NCBI GenBank assembly: GCA_947561715.1
Contig: OX387202.1
Coordinates: 11,855,001 to 11,919,000 of the forward strand
DNA: 64,000 nucleotides
From: Ascidia mentula
Taxonomy: Eukaryota; Chordata; Ascidiacea; Phlebobranchia; Ascidiidae
Direction of reading: 5' to 3'
Part shown: piece after piece, positions 36,701-51,700 of the stretch
Position numbering within the stretch: position 1 is the stretch's first letter
How the letters are laid out: every line of letters begins with the position of its first letter
Program-made: the position numbers and the translations under genes
The notes under the pieces: model-generated
What the model was told of the DNA's origin: nothing
What the model saw: the letters and a program-made list of their open reading frames with translations, nothing else
Database searches by the model: none

Positions 36701-39700
36701 GTGACGTGGTCATATTTTATGCTACCTTGTTCCATAGGGTTAGATACACATCAAATTTCATTTGGGATATAATAGAATTGCTTTCATGAAGATAGTCAAG
36801 GACAGTAATGCTTTCAACATCACTAGCATCCACTCTTTGTCTATACCTAAATAAAAAACAATTGATGATTTACCAAAATATGGAATTTCATGAATAGTAT
36901 AACAATGTAAAAGAAAACTTGACAACAAGAGAAATTTTAATACTTTTCAACCAAAGCAATTTGTGTTTCTATAATATCTTCCAAATGACAAAGAATGTGC
37001 AAGTTTGGTCTTTCTAATATCAATTGTAGCACTGCTCCTTCATCTGCAAATAAAAAAAGTAACAGATAAAGGCAATTTACGATAAAAAATAGAAAGTTTA
37101 ACATTGATCACTTATACAAGATATGTTGCAATAGTTTTGCATTTAGGTTTCTAGGTAGCTTATTGATTGCAAAGTTTGATGTACCTGTGTCAGATGCAAT
37201 GTCACCATTAAGCTTTTGCCTCAAGTGGTTGACTGTTATGTTTACACGATAGTTCCACAATGATGGATCATTCCAAGGAACTACATCTTCAACATTCTCA
37301 TCCACTTTCAATTCCTTAAATGGTATTTCATATACCAGTCTGTTAAAACAAATTTTTTGCTTCCTAATTTCAAAAATTCAGAATTTCTTTATACATGTTC
37401 AGAGGCTAATACAACTAGTCTATAATTTTTATTTAAACAAACATAAAATACACAGTCAAAAGCAAGGCAAACATTGTTTACCGTTCCAAATCACTTTGCT
37501 GTTTAGCTTGCAAAACAATGTTCCGAGCTTCATTAATCTTTTGCTCAGCTGTTTTAAATACAGGTAATAAATAATAATGTTGAAATTCTTTTTCCCATAG
37601 TTTTCTTTCTACCATCGATGTGAAGTTGCAGTTCATAAAGTATCCTTGGAACTAAAACATTAAAAAATATAAGGTAATATTAGTAATATTTATGTCAAGA
37701 GCAGTTATAACCACTAAAACAGCTCAAAAAAATGTAGAAAAAAAAGAGACATTAGTTTTGTATTTACATTGGACTGACTAATGTGTTTCAAAATTTGATG
37801 AAACAAAAGTGCTGAATCTTCTAAACTTCTTCCCATTGAGTTTGAAAATTGAAGCAAATCCTTCTCCATATGCAGCAAAAGAAGTTTCCTGGCTTCATTG
37901 TCGCCACTTACATTGAGCAACCTTGAAAAAAATATGGTTGTTTGGCAACCTTACCTTTATTATGATATTACATACCTTTGTATGCTGGTTTCTGCACAGT
38001 GCAGCAAAATGTTTGAATGCAAAAGAAATCTAATGACCGAAACACTTAATTTGTTGCAGTTCCTCTCTGGTTCAGCTTCATAACCACGGTCTTTGGGCAA
38101 GGGCAACTTGTACCCTGCTTGACTAGCTTCTGTCAGCTCACCAGCTTGGTTCCCTGGCTTAAGTACACCCTCCCTCAAGCCCCCAATAGGTGCTTTGCAT
38201 TCAGGACAAAAAGCATCAACTTTTGCAACATTGGTACAATCACCAACAAAGTACAGATGTCCATTGGGACATAAATATTCTTTGGGTGGTTTTTTGTAGG
38301 TTGGATCCAACCATGTCTTAACTATTGCCTTAACATCAAAATATGATGACTGTGGCATGGTGGGAATAAATTTGTTATTGATGCTCACATGATTTGTGAC
38401 TAAAGTGTAAAACTGCATAACTAGTGGTTGGTTTGAAGTCGCCATGGTTATTACTGCTGCTACAAACAACTCTGATATAAGTTGATGATTTTTGGAACCA
38501 AACCATACTTGTGACTGACAAAGCAATGCTTCTGACACAGAGTAGACATTGTCCATTAATTTTGACGTATTGTGTAGATTTTCAAGAATTGACACCGCAA
38601 ACTTAAGTTTCTGTTTTTTGTCATGTGAAGTCCTGCTGAACACAGCCCAGGATATAATATCTAACATCACCATCATTGAAGGCTGTCCATGACATATGTT
38701 GGATAATTCATCACACACTTCCTCTATGTTCTCATTGTCTACACTTTCGTTAAGACATTTTTTTGTTGTTTCCACTGTTTCACTAATGACCACCAAAAAA
38801 TTTGCAAGTTCCTGCTCAACGTCAGTGCGTAAGTGCTTGGGCACTAGATTTTTAAGGTATTCATGTTCCACCAAACTGGAAAACAAGCTAATACCATTGC
38901 GTCGGCAAAACAATTTTACAAAGTACTGAAGCACAACTTCATCAACTTTTGTCAGCTTGTTGACAGTATCTTCTAAAAACTTATCACTGTTTATTTCAAT
39001 TGGGTCTTGAATTCTATCTATGACTACATGTAGGATGAATCGCAAATGTGCTGCTAAATCCAGATGCTGCAACTGCCCGGTCAAGTGCCCTTTTTCAAGC
39101 ATTTCTATTTGTTCCTGAAGTAGAAGGAAAATTGATCTGTTTATCTTCTGGTGCAACATATCTTCTACACACTGCATATAGATTATCATCAATTCTAATT
39201 TGTTTTCTAAAATGCTGCTCACAGCAGAAAAATGAAACTCCAATTCATCTTTAACTTCCTGGCGATCACACCGAAGAAGCAGTTGTAGGATAAATGACCT
39301 TACTGTTGGTGTGTGATCAAAAACTGTGGTCTCAAGTGGTGCCATTTCTTTTGTTCTGTTTTCACCAATTACTAGGGTATGTAATGCACTGGTAATACTT
39401 TTCTTTGCATCGGTATTAATCATGTCAGATCCAGGTGCTGGGAAACAAAGTGTGGATAAGTACTCAAGAAAAAAACTTGTGCAGTTAGCTGACAAAACCT
39501 CTATATCTTTACTTTGTTGTGGTGAAAGAGTTTTCAATTTTGGCACAAAGTTTTCTGGCACCCTAACTCTACATGTTGGGCAATATGGCGCCAAGGAAAA
39601 AACATGTGTGCAACGGTAACACAATGCATGACTGCAAGGGAGGACAACTGGTTCAACAATCATCTTTTTACATTGTTTACATAAACTATCATTCCAATCT

Positions 39701-42700
39701 AGCAAGTACATCAAGCGAATTTTTTTCACAATTCCATTGAGATTTTTAACCAGCATGTTCAAATACTTGTCATTATTAAGACCAATTTTCAAAGCACCTT
39801 TCCACAATCTTTTTGATAATGGAACAAGTACTTTTATGTACCCTTCATACAAGGTTTCATCAATTCCAGGGGGAACTAGTTGCTCCAGAAAAAGAGCACC
39901 AAATGCCAACGCTTTCCACATCTTTTGTTGCATTTCTGTACCTGGGTTTAGCAACACTTCATCGGCTGTCGGTTTCAGTTCTCTAATTGTGTCAGCCCAT
40001 CCATGATAATCTTCAACCGTTTCCAAATTGTCTGATTTCTGTTTAATGTGTTCCAAAGCATGTCCAAGCATCACAGTTTGCACTATCACTGTGCTATGTC
40101 CGACCTGTTCTTTTATCCAGGCTTCAGAATTTGCAGTTGTTAGCAATTGTGGAAAAACCTTTAAAATTGAGTGAACTTGCTTTATTCCTGTGGTAAATTG
40201 TTCCAACAAAACAAAAACTAGTGCAGCACAATTGCTTGAAATTTCCACATCTTTATCATAATCAGTTTGTTTTTGTTTCCACACTTCCATTATTATATTC
40301 ATAATCAAATCAATTTCAACATTCTGATCTGTTGCACACTTGTATTTTAAGCAAACCATGTCATGAACAAAATACTTCAGCATTTTCTCAGGACAAGATT
40401 GAAATGCCTCTTTTAGAATTACATTTAGTGACATATTGCTTATTTTGTTGTGGAACCTCATTCTTGCACCTTCCTGAAAATGTACTAGCTTCCATTGTTT
40501 CTGAAAAACTGTTATAAGTTTGCGACTAAATGGAAATTGACAAATATAATCCAGTGATCCCCTCACAAGAAACTGTTGTGATTTGTCAGTATTGTTCAAA
40601 CTTAGATCGCAAACAATTTTATCATGCTGCAGATTTAACCAGACGTCTTGCATTGGACAATTTACATCCTTGTTGTTCAGATATGGACCCCACAAAGTAC
40701 TCAGGTTGTGATCTTCATCAATCTCGCTGATAACATAGGCTAGTAGAGTAGATGTTATTTCTTTCAAATATAACCAAAGTGCTTTGGTATAAGATCCACC
40801 TTCTTGGAGGGCCATTGAAGAGAATGCAATTGTGCTTGTCCAAGACCTTGGCAATGACTGTAAATCCAATTTTTTTGCCAAGTCAACTATTGATTCAGCA
40901 ATTCTTTTCACAAATGCTGAGCAAATGTTATCTTTGCTAGAAAACACAGACAGCAGCAGTTTGGCTCTTTCATCATAAATTTCTTTAGAAGAAAAATCTA
41001 ATTTAGTTAGGGCAAGAGAAAGTGAGTGAACAAGTAGATAATGTAGATCTATTTTGAAGTTGGGATCAACAAAGTTAGATACTCTTCTTTGGCCAATATC
41101 GTGTGTGTGGAAATTTTGTTTTTCTAAACCAGAGGCAAACAATTCACCAAGACTCAAGTTTCTGATTTTACTTGGAGGCCCAATATAATCTGCCGTAGCT
41201 CTGAATTCGTCTACAAACACACTAGTTGTTTTCAAGCTAAAAAAACTTTTCAATTGGTTTTTCAGTTGAAATTGGCGTTCTATTGCATACAAAAAAGCCA
41301 CAATAAGCTGAGCATTACAGTCCTTTAGGTGGATGAACTTATCTTTGAGAGCATTTCTAAGGGCATGCTTAGCACATGCAATAAGATTCAACGGTGTGTG
41401 TGACTGGGGACACTGGATGAGTAGAACAAAAGATTGAATTGATTTCCTGCTAGCTTGTTTTAATTGCATGAGAAATTTGTTGAGCTTTTCAATAAATTCA
41501 GACACGGTTTTGAATTGTTGCAAGGTAATCAACATGACTGTTCTTGGCTGCATATGAAGTGATTCCTCCAGAACTTGGCGATCCCTTTCAGACAAAATTT
41601 GAGAAAAAGATGTCACATCTAGTTCTACAATGCCTGTTTCTGTACATGAGCCAGTGTAACTAAACAACAAATTTAACAAGTTATCATGGTGCTGATGTTC
41701 AAAGTATTTTTTCTGCCATTTAGAGGTTTCCTTTCTGATTTGTGACTTCTCCAATCGCAAAACTCCATCGCAAGTTGCTGTGTTGAGAAGCAGAAGTTGT
41801 GCAGTTTCATAGGGCTTTTTGACATCTGTAACACTGATCACAGCAGATCCAGCTGTGTCTTCCATGTATCCCACAAAGGCATCAGTATTACTGAAGTCCA
41901 GTTTGGTTGATATGTATTGAGGTTGAGTGATATGAGAAAACCAACGCACCCATTGTTCTAACCGCTCAGTATCAGTCCTTTGACTAGCTGAAAGAAGACT
42001 TTTTGTTGTAAAAATGTGTTTTTCCAATCTGTTGATGAGAGGAATAGGAAATTCAGTGTACACTATTCTCATGTCTTCCATAACAACCAAACGAAAGTTG
42101 CTATGAACTCTACACTTTACCCTGTGACCACCAAGACCGAGGTCTACATATCTTTGTCCAGCAAATGTAACGTAATGTTGGTTCAGTGCATCATACAGTG
42201 ATTCATACAAATCCTTTAGGTTCAGAAGCAAAACAGTGTTGCCTTCTTCCATACACATCTTTATATGGTTGATGTTACGACATTTTTCAGTGTAGTTATT
42301 ATCCTGAGGAAAGCTTGAACCAAATACAACTTCAAAATCATGTTTTCCTGTTACACGTGAAAGAAGATTCACTGCTGCTAAATGGTTGGTCATTAAAAGA
42401 AGATAACGGCTCTCACAAAAGTAAGTGTCATCATCATCTTCTTGTTGCAGATTGTCACGAATCATTTTTTCCAGGGTTATTTCTGGAATGGTTTGACCTG
42501 GCCAAATGGTTTCAAAATTTTGAACAAAAATTGACAGGCAATTAAATTTACCTCCACTAAAGTTTCTCATAATAGCATAAAAGACATTGTAGTAGGTGGG
42601 TGTGGTTTCCTCATCACAAAACACAGCATAAATCATCTTCAGCAATCCATAATAATCTCTTAAACCGAAAAATTCCTGATCACCAATATTTTGCTCATTG

Positions 42701-45700
42701 CCTTTTTCAGTGTGTCTTAGCCTTCTTTCCTCATCAATTTGTAAATAAGACTTCGTTACAGCTTCAACAATTTTAGACACATCTTTATATTCAGTGCCTT
42801 TTGAATGAAATATTCCCTTTGCTGTGAGCATTAGGTCTTCTTTTGTAGGAGCCCCACGATGCACAAATAGTCCCCGATTCATTTTTGCTGGATCAAGTGC
42901 CCAATTTGAGATGCCAACAAAACCAACATTTCTTAATGTGTTGTCATCTTTTTGTTGTGAGCTGGTGGAAACCAACAATGTGCTGTCTGTTGAACCACTC
43001 TCAAGCAACGGATGTAAAACTTTTAATGGCATTTTTGGAGAATCTTCAGCCAAACCGATTTCATCTAATACCACAACAGCTACAAACTTTTGGCAGTCTT
43101 GCCTCTTCTGTAAGCTCTTACATTGTTTGAATACACTTTCAATACCAACTGCATCTGTAACAGGGCTGCACTGAAAAGAAAGAACATGAATTTGTTTGAG
43201 TTTTTGAAACACTCCATTGTTAGAATTTGAACCCTGCATTGCATCAGTGACAATAGTTTTAGCCAAAGACTTGGAACTTCCTGGTTTTCCAATGAGAAAC
43301 AAAGGGATTCTCATTTCACAGCACATGATAATCATAAATACATTTTCTCTCAAAGCTTCATTTGAAGCAATGTCATCACTAAGTTCAATTGCATTAAGAA
43401 ATACTTCTTGACATGAAACAAGTTCTTGCAGTATCTGGAGTTCTGACACAATATTTCCATAGTTTGTAAAGCATCTTGAAAGCAATTCACGATATGTTGT
43501 TCTTTCAGACAAAGTCACATGGTAACACATTCCAACTGCATGGATTAAACATAAGACAATATGTGGAAGGCTTGTGCTAGTGGTGTGTTTAAATAAAGGA
43601 AATAACCAATTTTTGTTCCTGTAAAACCAATCAAAACTCACCAAGCATCTTTCAACGTCTCTAAGACTAACAAAAAGACATTCTTGTCGGTTTCTTTTCA
43701 TAAATGCTTGAGACATGCTCAAAATGTCAACCATAACTGGCTGATGAGACTCTAGTTGCCCACCCTTGTAATTGCGATGCACCATTTGCTCAATGTAAAC
43801 TCTTTCTGCCCTTTCTCCCAGCTGCCCAAAGTCCCACACAAGTGGATGCATGCTTGGTGGAAGTGCAATTACTCTATACACAAGGCAGCGCATAGGAATT
43901 TCTCCAAGTTTGTCAGAGGTGTCATCAGTCTTTACTTTGAATCCAAGTCCAGCATTTTCCATTTTTTTAACAGCTTCTTCTGTGTGCCTTCGATAAGGGT
44001 TACATGCAGCAACAATTTTTAAGCCAGACTTACTAATCATCTTTCCACATACACTGCCATCACATACAAATTCTTTGATAGCATAAATTGCTTCAGTTGT
44101 GTTTGCTTCATCCAAAAATAGAATAGTTTCAGGGATGTTTTCCTTCTTCTCAACGACTTTTATAAGCTTGTTTCTGTTTTCTTCTGCAAGATCAGCAGCT
44201 TCAATCACCTTGTTTTGAATGTGTTCAACTGTGATGCCCCCATGCACTTTGACAATAACCATGTTTTTTATGTTATCAACCATTTCATTTTCATCCATTT
44301 CATCATTTTTCTTCAAGTTTGCACAATTTGCCTTCAACTTGCTCATGAACTCCACCATTCTTGTTTTCCCACAGCCGGTTTCACCCATGATTATGACTGG
44401 AATGTCGCATCTGAACCTCATGTGAATTGCAAGCATTTTTAGGACATTGTCAGTTGTTAGCTCATAAGTTGGGTCTGGATCAACCACATGTTCAGTATTT
44501 CCAAACACTTGGTACAACATACTAAGCTTTTTTTTCCTTGGGAAACCATCAAAATTACATTGTAGATCAACTCCTTGCCTTTCAAGCCCCTTTACAAGGG
44601 AATCCTTCATCATCCCATGTTCAATGACGTTTTTTTCTCTGGAAGAGAGCAAGTCACCACGGTTGTTAATTTGAAAATTTAAAAATGTCATTGACATTCG
44701 GTCATCATTAAAGAATATGTAGGGGTGTTGCCTCTGTTCCCAGCTTCTACGCATCTGCACCTGATGAAGGTTTAAAATATGGTCATCTCCTTTTGGCTTA
44801 GTATCTGCATCTACCAGGGATGGTGTAGCAAAGTCCTGTGACATCCTAATCATGAATTTGACAACAAAGTTCTTGAAGCCAGATAGACCAGAGTCTGGTC
44901 CCATTAGATCTGCATCACAAAACACAGAACTTTCACAGTCCCTAAGTTGACAACTCAAAAAGCTTGCAAAGTGCCTCAGTAATGACCATGATGGGTCCTG
45001 CACACCACAATGTTTGTGTAGGGTTTGTAAGCAATCCATTGGATCCCCAGTTGGCTCTTCATAACAAAACTTGTCAAGGTTGGACTGCTGGTCATACAGC
45101 TTTAGGTACTGGTAAGGTCTTTGAAAAGTTTCACTTAAAAACTCTGCTCTGTCCATTCCTATAATGCCCTGAACTTCCTCATACCCATTCAAAAGCAGCT
45201 GCAGAGGTGAAAGACATTGTGCAGTTGGGAGAAGAAGTAACAAATGATCGAGAACAGAAATCTGTCATAGAAGATAGATTATGTTTTTCAAGAAATATGT
45301 GCTGTACAGTTTTTTATAATTGAGCAAGAAATTTTTAATTATCTTCTGACACAATTTGCTTTCGTTTATTTATCTTTCAGTTATGTGATGAACCATTGGA
45401 TGGATAATTCTGTGCACCTCATACTAATAAAAAAAGTTATACCCCTTCAAGACAGGTGTACTCAATGCAGTACATGTGAGAAAAGTGTCTTCGCCAAAGA
45501 ATTCCATGGTTGTCTTCAAATGATCCAAGGATAATCAAGTTAAATAAAAAGTCATTTATCCCGTTTTGCACCTGCAATAGTTATGAGCTAGTTGAATCCA
45601 CTGTTAGAACTTCACCCACTACCTATTATCTGTTGCAATTCATTTCAAAAATATGTTTCATCACTTAACACTTACTGATGTATATAAATATAATGAATAA

Positions 45701-48700
45701 ATAACCCAAGTCCATTAGATACAACGATCCAGTTTTGCAGTTACAATGTACAAATGTTAAATTAAGGCAAAGTTTTACACATACCGACGGTGTTATATCC
45801 AGGTGCACAAAATGAGGGTCATCATTTTTCGCATTCGAATCTCTGATTGTTTTTAGCACTTGACTAGGATGGCAATCCTTTTCCAAAAATCTGACTGTAG
45901 TCTTATGCCAATTATCAGAAAGTGTCTGTTCAATGCGTGAAATGTACAAGGACTTTCCTGAACAAATTAACAAATTTCGTTTAAGCTTAAAAAACAGAAC
46001 TTTATGCTGTATTTGTTGTTACTTGGTCTTTTTTTATGTCTCACAAATTAGAAAAAATATGATTAGCGACAAGAAATATGACCTAATCCAGCATTATTTG
46101 ATGTCACAAGCAATACAGAATGATCTCCTCTGCTATCTCTCAATTTTTCTTGGAGGTATTTCTTTGTATCATCGATGGAATATCTATTGACGTAGTCAAC
46201 CTTTTGCTAAAAAAATTAAACATGTATGCCTACAAGCAAGGAATTGATTCGTTGAATTTGATTTAATGGAACCTACCTCATGAAAGAGGGAAGCTATAAA
46301 GTGGTGATTTGAAGAGCATAGTATTACGAGGGTAAAATCTGTTAAACAATCTTTTTGTAATAGGTGTAAAGTGTTTTGTACAGAGTTGGCAACTTCAAAG
46401 TCAAGTTTCTCAGTGTGAACCAGACAGTAGATTCTTTTTCCTTTAAAAAAGCACAAATTAAAAATCCTAAAATGAGAAAAAAAAACAGGACCAATCACTA
46501 AATTTTTCCAATTTAACAGCGGCAAGTGTATTAACAGAAAATACTTATTTTATATTGTTTTAAGTAATACCTGAAGTGCCACTGCTTATAACAGCTCGTC
46601 TAAGCAACAAATCAACATCATTTTCAGTGGTTTTGTCTGTACAAAGAAGGACTTCTGTAACTGTGGGAAGTGGTTGTTTTGGTGATAACATAAACAGTGA
46701 TATGAGAATGGTGAAGGTGTCCTGTTCTGGACAAATAATCAAGTTGACATTTTGGTGTAATGCTTCGGGAATCATCCGGTTGGGGATTGAAGACTGATCA
46801 ACAAGCGTACTGATGTTTTTTAAAAAATGCCCCAAATGGTCCAAGCAGATGCAATCTGTTAGTGAGGTTTTCTAACAAACAGAATTGTGTTGATAAAAAG
46901 AGTGTACCTCAGCATGTTCTATAGATGTAATGCAATATGTTCTTAAATACATATGTCAAATATAATCACAATTGTCCCATTTGAAAATGTGGCCCATTTA
47001 TCATAGTTCAGTTTTGTGAAAGATTTTATTTTTTTCACTAGCTGGTAGAAACTGAACAAAAGCTGCACTTCACAAATAAGCGTAAGTTTCAAAACAATAC
47101 CGAATGTTCATCAACATATCTTGTGAATATAGTGTTGACACATATGCTTGGTTCATTACTTCCACGCTCATCCGTCTGAAGTTTTTTAATCACTTTTTTA
47201 AGAGTAAGGGTTGTTTTGTCCTGGACCACTAACTGAATTACACCAATACTTCCAGTTATGTCCATTACACCTGGAAATTTCAGTTAGTATGTGTAATCTT
47301 GCATAAAAATGTATGTTTAACAACCATTCAACTTTTTTTGCAAAAACACTGATTTCTTGCCTTTTAAAATGCATTACATGGTCTTGGCAAGTTTTTGGTA
47401 TTATCTTATGCTTACCATTTTGAATCTCAAATTGTTGACAAAATTCATCTATGATGTCATCTTCATTCTCATTTTCCAAACACCATATAAAAATGTCATC
47501 ATAGTCAAGTTTATATGCTTGCTGCACTCCAGCTTTTGCAACTTTTACTGGGACATCATCCTTTCTTAGCTTGTGCACAATTTGGAACCTATTTTCTTTA
47601 TCAGATGTTTCTTCATTGTTTGTGTGTACTAAAATAATTGCTTGTAATACTGAGCAAAAACATGTATAAAGCTCGAAACCATACCTACAGTTTCTTCTTT
47701 TACATTATCCTCATTTTGAACTTCATTCAGTGCTGAAGCTTCTCCTAAACATCTTAATAACTCCTCGTGATTAATATCACTTTTTATGACAGATAGTAGG
47801 GTAAAAAGTTGGTTGGGTAGGTCTTTGTTGTGTGATGCAAAAGAAAGCTCATGGCACAAGTAAGAAATTTGTTGAATATTGTAGTGGTTTAAATGGTAGT
47901 ACTCCAACCGTTTGTCAGAAAGGCTTTTCCTCCACCTATAAAATAAACTTGCTCTGGACTTTGCAAATAATAACAAATATTGAATTTTTTTTAAATTGTT
48001 ATAACCTTGCAAGTGCTCCCTTTAGGACATTGGTCAAGTTCTGCAACTCCACCACTGCATTTTCATTGCAAATCATGGCTGGGCTCACTTCATCAAAAGT
48101 TACTTTGGCAAGCATGTTGCGTTCATCATCTCCATGAGATTTACACCTTATAAATATTTATTCCTATAAACTCACGACATTTAAGCCAATGTTTGTTATG
48201 CTTAGTCAAGAACACTTACTGAATGGTGACCCTGAAATGATCGAACAAAAGACATCCAGCTTGTTTAAGGTCAACATATGCTTGTGCCAGATTTTCCACC
48301 ACTGATAATGTTTGGATGAACAGTTTAACATCTTTTAGTCCTTTATCTTCAATGAGCATTAACCGTGACTGCAGATCTTGAAGGTCAGACAGGGTCATGT
48401 CATTCTTTTCTGAATTAAGCAGTGACAGAATGATGTTTCGTTACAACTTTTGATTATTTATTTAGCATGATAAACAGTATTAACATTGTGTGATTTAACC
48501 ATCTTTATAAATTCTGGACGGCGATTCCTACCAGCCTTACAAATATGGCCTGCAATTCAAAGGTTGGGCACAACTGTCTTAATAAATTCATGAAAATTAC
48601 TTAAGATGATAAAAGTTCATTAAATAAATACAAACAACTGTAACATTTTGTTTATACTTTAGTACTTCTATTTTTGTTTTAGAAATTTTACCGGTGTCTT

Positions 48701-51700
48701 CTGTTTGTGCATAACACAATTTAACTGCACATTCCACTGTTGGAATTTTTTCATCACAAGCAATTATGTAAGTTCCGTTGGAAATGATATCTTGAACCTT
48801 CAGAAGGGAAGACTGCTCTACTGATCCATGAAATTCCTTAATTCTTTTCAACCATTCAAGAGTTGAGGCAGTTGCCTTCTGCTTATACAAACCAATTAGA
48901 AATATTTTGAATGCAATTGCTAAAAAATATTTTCTTACTCTAGTAATATTTAGATTGTGTGCACAATTCTCATAAACTTACTGTATTATTTACCATGAGT
49001 ATTTATAGCATTATACTTACAAATTTAATACAAAATTGAACTGAATATCAAAACTTTACCCATTTTTTTATGAGCCCTTCATCCCGTTTGTAATGTTCAT
49101 GCACTATATGAAGGGAATTGATGACATCCTCAAGGCTTGAATCCTTATGTAGGTCAAACAATAAAGGCCCAAAGCCCATGACAGCACTTAGAAAACAGGA
49201 AACACGATCAACATCATCAACTGATTCCCCTGCTGATATCATTGCAAGATCACTCATCACTTTTACTTCACTTCGATCTGTAAATTATTTTAAGGCCTCA
49301 TATCAAACTTTTTTTAAATTGCCAGCCTATTAACAAACCTTTCATAACCCTGATCCAATCAATAAGTTTGTGCTCTGTAACAAACCCGTCAATCAAAGTG
49401 CAATATGTTTTAGTGACAGATTTTAACAATTTTCCTGCTGCAAGTGCTGATTCTGATATTGAGCCTAGTTTTGTATCTTCAGAAATATTTTCATTCTGTA
49501 AAACACAATGTTATAACAAAGGCATAATTTATTCGTTTCTTTTCTTGTTTAAAAATGGTTTTACCTGCATAACATCTAAACATTTGAAATCTCCATTCAA
49601 CTTCAAAATATCTTTAATTTTTAAAATTGCAGCAATGTTTTCTTGTTGTTGTTTCATGGAAAAGTAGTTGCATATTTGATTAATTCTCAACTCATTTATT
49701 TCCTCAGAGTTACTGGAGTCATCAACTTGAATTTTGCGGTCAATAATCTTTGCACAAATTTCTGTTGTTTTGGGTGTCTCATTGTATGATGTTGCAGGAA
49801 ATTGAAACAATGCCTCATAAAGATGTATTACTCCATCTCTATCTAAGTTTGTAAAGTTCCTCTCAACATCAATGAGTAACATGTTTCCTGAAAAAAAAAA
49901 TTATCATGATTTTAGAATATTGATTCAAAAAATGTTTTACAAAGGCAATTTTCTAAATAATTTCACTGCTCTTGTGTCTCCTGATAATATATGAACTAAA
50001 CCCAAGCAAAACATCACGTTGTTAGATTTTCCACACCTCTGTCACCTTTAAGTTACCAGTTATTAACTGTTAACCTATAAACCGTTTCAATTGCTAACAT
50101 AATACTTCCAACAGTAAACATTTAACATTTGTTTTGCCTACAAATTACCACCTACCTAACAACAAAATATTGACCAACAGACAGCAACCTTAAATACAAA
50201 CAATATTTAATAACGCTAATTCATTTGGGATAAAACAAACCTTGAATTAACAGTGTTTTCATTGGAGAAAACTTTTCCACCATTTTCTTCCACACATTAC
50301 TAACAATATCATCAAGTGAAAGCTTGTGATTTTCTGTCTCTGCCAGTGCAGCTCTATAAAATGTTTTCCACCACATCTGAATGAAAGAATTCTTATTGAT
50401 CTGAAAAAAACACAATAAATATGACACCAGAAACACAAAACACCAAAAGACTGCTCAAATATACTTACTTTCGTTGCAAAAATTTCCATTATCACTTGTT
50501 GCTGTGCATCAGTCAATCCAAGCAATGTAATTTTTGGTTTAGAAACAGGTTTGTCATTTCCATTAACATAGCATTTAATTACATCACACCAAGATGAATT
50601 TCCGAAGGATAAATTAAGCTGTGGGTCCTCAAATGTACCTGCCAAAAAATCCTCTTTAAAGAAATTTCCGACTTCTGTAGCATTTTATGCTGATTCAAAC
50701 TTTAAACTGCTGTGCCAAATAAAATTCTGTGAAAAGTAAATCAACTGAAAATGTAGCAATGGGTAACAAAACTTTTTACAAACAGTTAAATGCCTTTTTA
50801 ATATTTATTTGTGGAAATAAGTTTTTGTGCTTTGATAGATAATTTTGTTATTGTATTCATATGTAATATGTAAAGCTATGTTGCCACCTGATGTTGGTCT
50901 CCAATAGGCAGGAAAAGCACAGCAGCTATAGTAAGTAACTTTGGCAAGAAAAAATATATGTTTATACCATCTGAGGTCTTCCCACACAAACCTGGAAAAG
51001 TTGATTGGCACAAGTCAATAAGATGCTGCTTTGCTGCTTGACTTTTTTTAACAAATTCAAGTTCACATCTTCTTAAGTCAAACATTTCGGTGAGACATTC
51101 AAACCTCTCATCAACACTGGACTCCTTTATTAAATTTATTAAAAGTGAGAAAAATTAGTTCGGTTTATATAGTTCAACTGTAAGTCAAGAAACCTTTTTA
51201 ATCATTGCCAAGGCTACTAAAAATTCATCTTTAGCTTGCAGAATAAGTTCTAAATTGTTACTAGAAATGCTTCCAACATTAAACATATTTTGTGCAGAAG
51301 CCAATCCTTTCTTAAAAAGTCCAAAAACTTTCAGATGTTTCTGAGAACCAATCTCTGTTTTTGCTAAAAGAATAAAAATGCATATTTACATAAACCTGCG
51401 GGTTCTGTTGAAACAGGAATTTGTTTTAGTTTTGTTTAACATGAGCAATCCTTTTCTGATGATTTTTTTAATATTGAAACTTACCGATTAACTTTAGGTA
51501 CAAAAGTGCTATGGGGTGATTAAGTATATGCAACACTTTGTCAATGAGGTTTCCATCGACTTTATCCCAATGATTGAAAAATATTTTTTCAAGACTGGGT
51601 AAAATGCTTTTACTTTTTGAAAGTATAGAATTTAGTTGCCTTCCACGTTCCTTGCTCTAAAACAAAAATATATCAAGTTTTTAAGCAATATATGGTAGCG

